Part shown: positions 8,748-13,961 of the stretch, piece after piece
Layout of the letters: each line of letters starts with the position of its first letter
Numbering within the stretch: the stretch's first letter is position 1
Assembly (NCBI GenBank): GCA_035292505.1
Contig: DATDQA010000171.1
Coordinates: 1 to 28,561 of the forward strand
Length of the DNA: 28,561 nucleotides
From: DATDQA01 sp035292505
GTDB taxonomy: Bacteria; Bacteroidota; Bacteroidia; Chitinophagales; Saprospiraceae
Direction: 5' to 3'
Program-made: the position numbers and the translations under genes
The notes under the pieces: generated by a model
Database searches by the model: none
What the model was told of the DNA's origin: nothing
Seen by the model: only the letters and a program-made list of their open reading frames with translations

Positions 8748-9320
8748 ATGGCGCAGGAAATCAAATATTACAGGAACCGGATACATCCTCATCAGTTTGC
8801 CTTGTATGCGGCGATGGGTAGTATTATGATGATGTTTGCGGCATTAACAAGTGCATACATTGTAAGACAAGCAGTTGGCAACTGGCATGAATATTCCTTA
8901 CCGGATATCTTTTATATAAGTACCGGTGTGTTATTGTTGAGTAGTGTCACGCTCCATCTTGCATTTAGGTCTTATCAAAAAGGCAATGCCCGAATGTACA
9001 GAGGATTGCTATTGTTGACTGGAGTGCTTGGTGTGACCTTCGTCATTCTTCAATATTATGGATGGCAGGGGCTTTATGGAATCGGAGTACCTCTTGATGG
9101 TAATCCGTCCGGATCGTTTTTCTATGTGATTTCAGGAGTCCATGCAGCGCACGTACTTGGTGGGATTGCAGCGCTGTTTGTCGCAGTATTTCATGCACTG
9201 ACTCTGCAATTCGAAGTCAGTGTGCGTCGTAAAAACAGGTTTGCACTTGTGGTGCAGTACTGGCATTTTGTCGATATTCTTTGGTTATACTTGTTTGTAT
9301 TTATTCTCGTCGCGCAATAG
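8748..9320 (+). CDS. Haem-copper oxidase subunit III, short paralogue
   Basis: A 190-residue subunit III family protein with five hydrophobic helices. Family motifs include GSIMMMFAALTSAYIVRQ (about 24-41), FYVISGVHAAHVLGGIAAL (about 125-143, the HxxH-type segment) and VVQYWHFVDILWLYLFVFIL (about 168-187), the characteristic last helix. Subunit III is a non-redox membrane subunit that stabilises the oxidase. This is the first of two adjacent subunit III genes; the second is longer and carries a large soluble loop. Tandem subunit III genes at this position are standard in Bacteroidota operons of this kind. It starts 9 bases after ctaB. Confidence 0.92.
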   Translation: MAQEIKYYRNRIHPHQFALYAAMGSIMMMFAALTSAYIVRQAVGNWHEYSLPDIFYISTGVLLLSSVTLHLAFRSYQKGNARMYRGLLLLTGVLGVTFVILQYYGWQGLYGIGVPLDGNPSGSFFYVISGVHAAHVLGGIAALFVAVFHALTLQFEVSVRRKNRFALVVQYWHFVDILWLYLFVFILVAQ

Positions 9321-9342
9321 TGCTAGAAAGTAAATTGAATTC

Positions 9343-10272
9343 ATGAATACAGAGATCACTGCAACAGCACACGATACGCAATCACAAAACGGCGGTTTGT
9401 GGTCCGGAGGCCTGTCTCCGTTTAAAACCAGCTACGGGAAGCTGATGATGTGGTATTTTCTCTTATCGGATGCCTTCACTTTTGCCGGTTTCCTTATTGC
9501 ATATGGTGCATTGCGTTCCAGCATGGACACATGGCCGGTGCCGGATTTTGTGTTCAGCCTGTTTCCCGGTTTATCCGGGAGTCATCCACTGCTCTTTGTA
9601 ACGTTTATGACATTCGTCCTCCTCTTCAGTTCATTTACCATGATGCGCGCAGTACAGGAAGGGCATCGTGAGAATAAAAGCGGTGTCGTGAAATGGATGT
9701 TTCTCACAATTCTTGGCGGGGCAGGCTTCTTAAGTTGTCAGGCATGGGAATGGTCGACCTTGATTGGCAAGGAGAAAATGACTGTGACACGCGATCCCTT
9801 TGGTGCGCACATCGAAAAAGGTGTCTATCTGCACATCGATGGAAAAGAAGGGGAAGAGATATTCGAACCCGGAAAGAGTTACCTGATGCATCAGCTTGGA
9901 CATGGACACGCCTCCGAGGGTGATCATGCTGCTGCTTATGAAGGGCCTGGTAATTATCCCGATGCGATAGTGGATGAACAGGGATTTATTCACAGAAAAT
10001 ATAAAGTTCTTGAAGGTCCGAATGCAGGTCAGATTAAGGCAGAAGAGTTTGGCCCGAAAGCCTTCGGAGCGTTGTTCTTCTTCATTACAGGCTTCCACGG
10101 GTTCCATGTTTTTTCAGGAGTGATGTTTCTGACCATCATTATGCTCAATGTCGCCAGCGGATTATATGTGCAGCGGCGAAACGGCTATGAAATGGTTGAA
10201 AAAATCGGATTGTATTGGCACTTTGTGGATCTGGTGTGGGTGTTTGTGTTCTTAGTGTTCTATCTGCTGTAA
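9343..10272 (+). CDS. Cytochrome c oxidase subunit III, long paralogue with loop insertion
   Basis: A 309-residue subunit III. Membrane segments are near 33-55, 80-102, 117-135, 238-270 and 285-309, ending in the signature YWHFVDLVWVFVFLVFYLL. Between the motif QAWEWSTLIGKEKM (about 133-146) and FFFITGFHGFHVFSGV (about 245-260) lies a hydrophilic stretch of roughly 95 residues containing several His (HQLGHGHASEGDH), where ordinary subunit III has a short loop. Comparable loops are known in other Bacteroidota subunit III proteins, so this is a lineage feature rather than a fusion artefact. The stop codon TAA at 10270-10272 touches the first octamer of the next array. Confidence 0.94.
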   Translation: MNTEITATAHDTQSQNGGLWSGGLSPFKTSYGKLMMWYFLLSDAFTFAGFLIAYGALRSSMDTWPVPDFVFSLFPGLSGSHPLLFVTFMTFVLLFSSFTMMRAVQEGHRENKSGVVKWMFLTILGGAGFLSCQAWEWSTLIGKEKMTVTRDPFGAHIEKGVYLHIDGKEGEEIFEPGKSYLMHQLGHGHASEGDHAAAYEGPGNYPDAIVDEQGFIHRKYKVLEGPNAGQIKAEEFGPKAFGALFFFITGFHGFHVFSGVMFLTIIMLNVASGLYVQRRNGYEMVEKIGLYWHFVDLVWVFVFLVFYLL

Positions 10273-10306
10273 ATGCGAGAATGCGAGAATGCGAGAATGC
10301 GAGAAT
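10272..10306 (-). repeat. Octamer array, CATTCTCG on the minus strand (4 units)
   Basis: Four exact copies of AATGCGAG plus a trailing AAT, starting on the last base of the subunit III stop codon. Read on the minus strand the unit is CATTCTCG. It forms the left flank of the four-helix-bundle gene. Confidence 0.9.
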
Positions 10307-10347
10307 AAATAAAGGCAAACAAGGTATGTGAAATAATGCTTTAAAAT

Positions 10348-10755
10348 ATGACCACTGAAACCAAACAAAGTACCCAAAAGAGGGTATTTCAGAACAAGGA
10401 AGAATTTGTGTCCTGGTTAAAACAAAGGACAAAGGAATTTGCAATCAGGACCATTCATATCTGTAACAGTATGCCCAAAAGCCAGTCGATGCAGGTAATA
10501 GGGTATCAATTGATCAAAAGCGCTACATCGACTGCTGCAAATTACAGGGCTGCTTGCAGAGCGAGGTCTGGAGCTGAATTCTATTCGAAGATGTGTACGG
10601 TAGTGGAAGAAGCGGATGAATCTGTATTCTGGTATGAGGTAATAAAGGAGGCGTCTTTGCCCGTAGAACAAGGTGAACTTGATTGGTTGCAAAAGGAGGC
10701 AAATGAAATCGTATCCATTATGGTAACAGTCAGGAAAAATTCACGCATGAAATAA
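10348..10755 (+). CDS. Four helix bundle protein (S23 / 23S rRNA-IVS-encoded, Avd-like family)
   Basis: A 135-residue, charged, all-helical protein of the four helix bundle (S23, IVP) family. Diagnostic segments are FAIRTIHICNSMPKSQSMQVIGYQLIKSATSTAANYRAACRARS (start about residue 31), GAEFYSKMCTVVEEADESVFWYEVI (about 76-100) and a C-terminal helix ending IVSIMVTVRKNSRMK. Relatives are encoded within intervening sequences of 23S rRNA genes, or act as the accessory protein Avd of diversity-generating retroelements; no reverse transcriptase or rRNA is seen here. The molecular role of free-standing members is not known. The gene interrupts the oxidase operon between subunits III and IV and is bounded on both sides by 8-bp arrays in opposite orientation, which suggests an inserted cassette. 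Confidence 0.9.
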   Translation: MTTETKQSTQKRVFQNKEEFVSWLKQRTKEFAIRTIHICNSMPKSQSMQVIGYQLIKSATSTAANYRAACRARSGAEFYSKMCTVVEEADESVFWYEVIKEASLPVEQGELDWLQKEANEIVSIMVTVRKNSRMK

Positions 10756-10763
10756 ATGTTTTT

Positions 10764-10823
10764 CATTCTATCATTCTATCATTCTATCATTCAATCATTC
10801 TATCATTCAATCATTCTATCATT
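10764..10823 (+). repeat. Octamer array, CATTCTAT (7.5 units)
   Basis: Seven consecutive octamers CATTCTAT (two copies read CATTCAAT) followed by CATT. The array starts 8 bases after the stop of the four-helix gene and ends 5 bases before the ATG of subunit IV. Its orientation is opposite to the array at 10272-10306. Confidence 0.92.
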
Positions 10824-10828
10824 GATCT

Positions 10829-11239
10829 ATGTCTCATACATACGAACGTTCAAAAAAAATCGCGCTCAAGACAATAATTGTCCTTGGTGTTGTCACGGTC
10901 ATTGAAGTGATGATTGCATTGACCGGGAAGGGGTATATCATTGAAGGTGTGCACTTTCCCTGGTATATCATGAATTTCGTCATGATCTGCATGAGTCTAT
11001 ATAAAGCCTATCTGATTGTGGGTGAATTCATGCACATGAAACACGAAGTGCGCGCTCTTGGGATGACGGTCATCTTACCTACCTTTCTTCTGATTTGGGC
11101 CATTATCGCGTTTATGTATGAAGGTGGTGCGTGGAAAGGAAACCGCAATACCATAAAGGAGAAGAACAGAGCAGTTGTCGAGGAATCAGTACAACCGCAG
11201 GGCATGCTTTTCAACGAAGAAACCGGGCATTTACAATAA
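10829..11239 (+). CDS. Cytochrome c oxidase subunit IV (prokaryotic COX4 family)
   Basis: A 136-residue protein with three hydrophobic helices (about 14-33, 44-66, 77-97), the layout of bacterial subunit IV. The family signature is seen as HFPWYIMNFVMICMSLYKAYLIVGEFMHMKHE (start about residue 42). It is a small non-redox membrane subunit of the oxidase. The cytoplasmic tail after residue 100 is polar. It would ordinarily follow subunit III directly; here it is separated from it by the 556-base stretch carrying the four-helix cassette. Its ATG lies 5 bases after the octamer array, so the array occupies the position of the ribosome-binding region. Confidence 0.93.
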   Translation: MSHTYERSKKIALKTIIVLGVVTVIEVMIALTGKGYIIEGVHFPWYIMNFVMICMSLYKAYLIVGEFMHMKHEVRALGMTVILPTFLLIWAIIAFMYEGGAWKGNRNTIKEKNRAVVEESVQPQGMLFNEETGHLQ

Positions 11240-11286
11240 AAAAATCTTGAGAAGCAGGAAGAGATTTCCGCTTTTTTCCCACCAGA

Positions 11287-11841
11287 ATGCGTACTGTACG
11301 AATTATAATTATCCTCCTTGTACTCATTGGTTTTCCTGCAATCTCGTGGTTCTATCTCAGCTCAGGGTTGAAATGGAGAATCAATGCGCAACAGGAGACA
11401 ATGATTAAAGAACATCTCGGCAATTTCACTTTGGTAGACTCCGACAGTATCATCCTGCGTTCAAATGAAATGCATGGAACATTTTATGTCATCGCCACAC
11501 CGCAGGATAGTCAGTCGTTCCAGCACCTGAAGATGGTGAACACACAGTTTCACGTCCGTAAAGATTTCAGGACAATGTATTTACTACCTGAAGGAGAGGA
11601 TGCGTCACCACAGGCTGACACGACATGGATACATGTGTATTGTATTCAGGGATGCGAAGCGTTGCGTACAGTTCTGTTTAATCCGGATTACTCCGCAGCC
11701 ATTGTTGATGACTCATTGTATCTACGCGGACAATATCATCTTGGATCCGGGGAGGAGATGCGTAAGCTTGTCGAACACCTTGCAGTCGTGTTGCCCATTG
11801 AGAAACGCGAAAGAATTGAACTGATACGTGGTAAACAATAG
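11287..11841 (+). CDS. Membrane-anchored SCO/redoxin-like protein lacking the usual copper motif
   Basis: A 184-residue protein with one N-terminal signal anchor (about 4-25) and a periplasmic domain. The pattern fits a thioredoxin/SCO fold: GNFTLVDSDS (45-54) like the family's first strand, GTFYVIATPQ (64-73), FRTMYLL (94-100), and a SCO-like end with IVDDSLYLRGQYHL followed by a helix (EEMRKLVEHLAVVL). At the site where SCO1/SenC has CPxxCP, this protein reads ATPQDSQSFQHL (70-81), without cysteine. Its only cysteines form CIQGC (119-123). It occupies the slot between subunit IV and DUF420 where related operons carry SCO, so a role in CuA assembly is plausible but not shown. It overlaps the next gene by 14 bases. 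Confidence 0.75.
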   Translation: MRTVRIIIILLVLIGFPAISWFYLSSGLKWRINAQQETMIKEHLGNFTLVDSDSIILRSNEMHGTFYVIATPQDSQSFQHLKMVNTQFHVRKDFRTMYLLPEGEDASPQADTTWIHVYCIQGCEALRTVLFNPDYSAAIVDDSLYLRGQYHLGSGEEMRKLVEHLAVVLPIEKRERIELIRGKQ

Positions 11842-12370
11842 ATCAGAACCAAATCTGCGGCTGGCAAAACGACTCTCGGTGATAGCCTGGATGATCTCGG
11901 CAATTGTCCTCCTGCTCGTAGGCATGATGCGGAGTGTAAAACTTGATGTGGGCGTCGATTTTTCAATGCTTCCTGCTGTAAATGCGATTCTCAATTCCTG
12001 TACCGCAATTGTCCTGATCATCGCGTATTATTTTATCCGTCAGAAACAGATTGAACGACACCGCAGGATGATCTACATGGCGATGTGCTTGTCGTTTATC
12101 TTCCTGGTGTGTTATGTTTTGTATCATTTCACAACACCTGAGACATTATATTGTCACGAGGGTTGGAAGCGGAACTTGTATTTCGCGGTATTGATTTCAC
12201 ATATTGTACTTGCGGCGGCTATCTTCCCATTTGTCTTATTTACGTTCATTAGAGGGTTCACGGGTCAATATTCAAGACATCGCAGGATGGCGAGATGGGT
12301 ATTTCCGGTATGGCTGTATGTTGCCGTCAGTGGTCCTGTAGTCTACCTGATGCTTGCACCGTGTTATTGA
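11828..12370 (+). CDS. DUF420 (CtaM/YozB-like) oxidase assembly membrane protein
   Basis: A 180-residue protein with five hydrophobic helices and conserved DUF420 elements: LPAVNAILNSCTAIVLIIAYYFIRQKQIERHRRMIYMAMCLS (start about residue 48), the LYHFTT motif near 98, and a final segment SRHRRMARWVFPVWLYVAVSGPVVYLML. DUF420 proteins such as CtaM are needed for assembly or maturation of haem A-containing oxidases in Gram-positive bacteria, and the gene is a regular part of Bacteroidota oxidase operons. The start chosen is GTG at 11828, overlapping the preceding gene by 14 bases; no ATG is available before the first helix. It is followed after 23 bases by the small CPMC protein. Confidence 0.88.
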   Translation: MVNNRSEPNLRLAKRLSVIAWMISAIVLLLVGMMRSVKLDVGVDFSMLPAVNAILNSCTAIVLIIAYYFIRQKQIERHRRMIYMAMCLSFIFLVCYVLYHFTTPETLYCHEGWKRNLYFAVLISHIVLAAAIFPFVLFTFIRGFTGQYSRHRRMARWVFPVWLYVAVSGPVVYLMLAPCY

Positions 12371-12393
12371 AAACAGCTTATTTTTGAGTCAAC

Positions 12394-12645
12394 ATGAAAC
12401 GCCTGCGTATATTCATATTATGCATGATTCTAAACACCTTGATCATGCCGGAGGCGCCTGCGCAATGTCCAATGTGCCGGATGACCGTGGAATCTAACCT
12501 CAAAGCAGGTGGAACTGCCGGAAGAGGCTTGAACAGGGGAATCCTCTACATGCTCGCGATGCCGTACCTGCTTGTCGGAACCATGGGATACCTCTGGTGG
12601 CGAAACAGGAGACAAGAAGACGAGATCGGATTCGAGGAGGCCTAG
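12394..12645 (+). CDS. Small exported membrane protein with CPMC motif
   Basis: An 83-residue protein. A signal peptide (about 1-23, ending PAQ) is followed directly by CPMCRMTVESNLKAGG, in which two cysteines form CxxC, then GRGLNRGILYML and one membrane helix (about 51-68) with a charged cytoplasmic tail (RNRRQEDE). Similar small proteins recur at the end of oxidase operons in Bacteroidota, directly after DUF420; no function is established that I know of. The CPMC motif in the periplasm next to CuA assembly candidates makes metal or thiol handling possible, which is inference. It is the last gene of the respiratory operon. Confidence 0.8.
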   Translation: MKRLRIFILCMILNTLIMPEAPAQCPMCRMTVESNLKAGGTAGRGLNRGILYMLAMPYLLVGTMGYLWWRNRRQEDEIGFEEA

Positions 12646-12684
12646 CACACATTTCTTTCAAACAGTTTCGGGCGATGTCTAACG

Positions 12685-12700
12685 GTAAAAGCGCTTTTAC
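12685..12700. promoter_or_regulatory. Perfect 16-bp palindrome 40 bases after the oxidase operon
   Basis: GTAAAAGCGCTTTTAC is fully self-complementary without a loop. It is not followed by a T-run on either strand, so it is not a canonical rho-independent terminator; it could be an operator site or a transcript-end hairpin. Function is unknown. Confidence 0.5.
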
Positions 12701-12726
12701 TAGAGGATTCGATTCTAATGGGATGG

Positions 12727-12867
12727 ATCGAGGATTGTCGATTCTTGATGTATGGATCGAGGAATGTCGATTCCTGAGGTATAGATCGAGGATTGTCGAT
12801 TCTTGAGGCAAGGATCGAGGATTGTCGATTCTTATGGTATAGATCGAGGTTGTCGATTCTTAATTTA
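12727..12867. repeat. 29-bp tandem repeat (about 4.9 units)
   Basis: Four full 29-bp units start at 12727, 12756, 12785 and 12814, and a fifth shortened unit starts at 12843. Each begins ATCGAGG and contains GTCGATTC about ten bases later. ATCGA and TCGAT within a unit are inverted repeats of each other separated by six bases, so each unit could form a small stem. A decayed unit (AGAGGATTCGATTC) lies just before, near 12703. Units are head-to-tail without spacers. Twenty-nine is not a multiple of three, and no gene overlaps. Confidence 0.9.
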
Positions 12868-12985
12868 ACGTTGATTATCAATAGTTTATAAAAGTTACTA
12901 TCCCTCCGAGGGATTGTGTTTGCTCCGATTTTTTTTGCGACGACTGCGCGGCCAAATGATCAATTTTGCGTCGTATCTTGGCGCC

Positions 12986-13672
12986 ATGAAACAAATGCTT
13001 ACTCTCAGTCTTTTGTGTGCGTGTTTGCCGCTCTTCGGACAGATGTTTTTTGATGCCGGAATCAAAGGCGCATACGGCCCCACGCTGATGTACAATCAGA
13101 ACATCTTCGACGATGGCGAATATGATCATGTCCTCACCAGCGGATATGGTTTTGGCGCCAAGCTTGGAGTACACTTTGCCAGCCATCATGGATTCACGTT
13201 CGATTATATGAATTCCACTTCGAGACAGAATTTTGATCTCAGAGGAGGTGGTATGCATAACTATAAGTGGAAGCACAATGATTTATTGCTGATGTATCGC
13301 TACAGTGGTAATGGTGCGTTTGTCGAGATCGGACCTGAGATTAGTTTTATGTCCGATGTGACAAGCCAGGAGGTGGATGTCACTCCCAACTTTGCAGACA
13401 ATTATAAATCCATTGTTTTCGGTTTTGGCAGTTATCTGATCGGTTCTGATCTGGTGACACTCCAGGCAGGAGTACGTTTGCATTGGGCTCTCGATGACAT
13501 GATTTCAGAACAAGGAATGGAAAACAACTACCCCGCAACAGGAAGGCCATTTCCAAACTACGAGAAAACAAAAGCCACCGCAGGTCAATTCATGCTTGAA
13601 CTCAACTATGCGTTTGGTCGCTTTGCGAAAGCAAGTTGCAGTCATAGATGGCGGTTGATCCTGTTTGAATAA
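12986..13672 (+). CDS. Outer-membrane beta-barrel protein
   Basis: The mature-looking product starts at the ATG at 12986 (MKQMLTLSLLCACLPLFGQ), a typical Sec signal peptide; an upstream TTG in the same frame at 12914 would add 24 non-signal residues and is rejected. The 228-residue product alternates hydrophobic and polar residues in short stretches (MFFDAGIKGAYGPTLMY, HGFTFDYMNS, DLLLMYRYSG, AFVEIGPEISFM, SIVFGFGSYLIG, LVTLQAGVRLHW, QFMLELNYAFGRFAK), consistent with an eight- to ten-stranded outer-membrane barrel of the Bacteroidota OMP_b-brl type. The product ends LILFE, with an aromatic residue next to last. Cargo or ligand is unknown. It appears to be a single-gene unit. Confidence 0.75.
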   Translation: MKQMLTLSLLCACLPLFGQMFFDAGIKGAYGPTLMYNQNIFDDGEYDHVLTSGYGFGAKLGVHFASHHGFTFDYMNSTSRQNFDLRGGGMHNYKWKHNDLLLMYRYSGNGAFVEIGPEISFMSDVTSQEVDVTPNFADNYKSIVFGFGSYLIGSDLVTLQAGVRLHWALDDMISEQGMENNYPATGRPFPNYEKTKATAGQFMLELNYAFGRFAKASCSHRWRLILFE

Positions 13673-13961
13673 GCTTCTGTTTCCTATTCCTGGCAGTTGC
13701 TGCTTTCGTAAGTTATGATGCGGAGACAGATGAATTTCCATTGCGTAGCTATACACGTATTGCATTAATGGGCTAAAGCCAGTGCAATGCAGAATCCTTC
13801 AGAATATGACCATTACGTTACAGGCCATCTCAATGATATTCTCACTCGAGAGATCTTTTATTGCCGGAGATACACTGGTTTGTATATCGTTAAAATGTTC
13901 TATCGGTAGTTTACTCCATGCGGATTCCTACAAGATGTGTTCTTGTTGAACGCATAAGCGT
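13673..13961. other. Intergenic region between convergent genes with small ORFs and a hairpin
   Basis: This 289-base gap separates the outer-membrane gene from the end of pbpC. It holds a REP-like hairpin (13759-13788), an open stretch without start codon (13669-13773) that reads FLFLAVAAFVSYDAETDEFP, and an ATG-initiated 40-codon ORF (13787-13909, MQNPSEYDHYVTGHLND...). Neither ORF is recognised; they may be remnants or chance. A weak stem ACAAGA/TCTTGT with a 5-base loop (13930-13946) lies just downstream of pbpC in its direction but has no T-run. Confidence 0.5.
13759..13788. repeat. REP-like imperfect palindrome (GGCT-AA-AGCC core)
   Basis: ATTGCA and TGCAAT form the outer arms, and GGCTAAAGCC forms a core stem with an AA loop. 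This pattern resembles dispersed intergenic palindromes of Bacteroidota. A single copy is seen in the window. Confidence 0.5.

Larger units (their letters stand above)
12646..12985. other. Intergenic region with palindrome, tandem repeats and hairpin
   Basis: These 340 bases separate the oxidase operon from the outer-membrane protein gene. They hold a perfect 16-bp palindrome (12685-12700), a decayed repeat unit then 29-bp tandem units (12701-12867), a small hairpin with stem ATCCCT/AGGGAT and a 3-base loop (12900-12914), and a T8 run at 12929-12936. No convincing coding sequence is seen on either strand. The promoter of the downstream gene should lie in the right part, but I could not identify a clear TAnnTTTG box. 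Confidence 0.6.

Noticed and set aside
9769..10060. Large soluble loop in subunit III as a novel domain fusion
   Set aside because: Comparable hydrophilic insertions between the same two motifs are known in other Bacteroidota subunit III proteins, so this is a lineage trait.
8748..10272. Duplicated subunit III genes as an unusual event
   Set aside because: Adjacent short and long subunit III genes are the normal arrangement in this type of operon.
10145..10444. 99-codon minus-strand ORF with repeated peptide words (SHSRILAF)
   Set aside because: The repetition comes from the octamer array; the ORF overlaps the end of subunit III and the start of the four-helix gene and resembles no protein.
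10348..10755. Avd of a diversity-generating retroelement
   Set aside because: No reverse transcriptase, template repeat or variable repeat is seen nearby; only the fold family is shared.
12727..12867. CRISPR array candidate (29-bp repeats)
   Set aside because: Units are directly adjacent with no spacers, differ from each other at several bases, and no cas gene is nearby; it is a plain tandem repeat.
12878..13276. 132-codon minus-strand ORF opposite the outer-membrane protein gene
   Set aside because: Antisense shadow; the plus-strand frame has a signal peptide and barrel pattern, the minus-strand frame has neither.
13930..13946. Rho-independent terminator for pbpC
   Set aside because: The stem is only six base pairs and is not followed by a T-run in the direction of pbpC; support is too weak for a feature.
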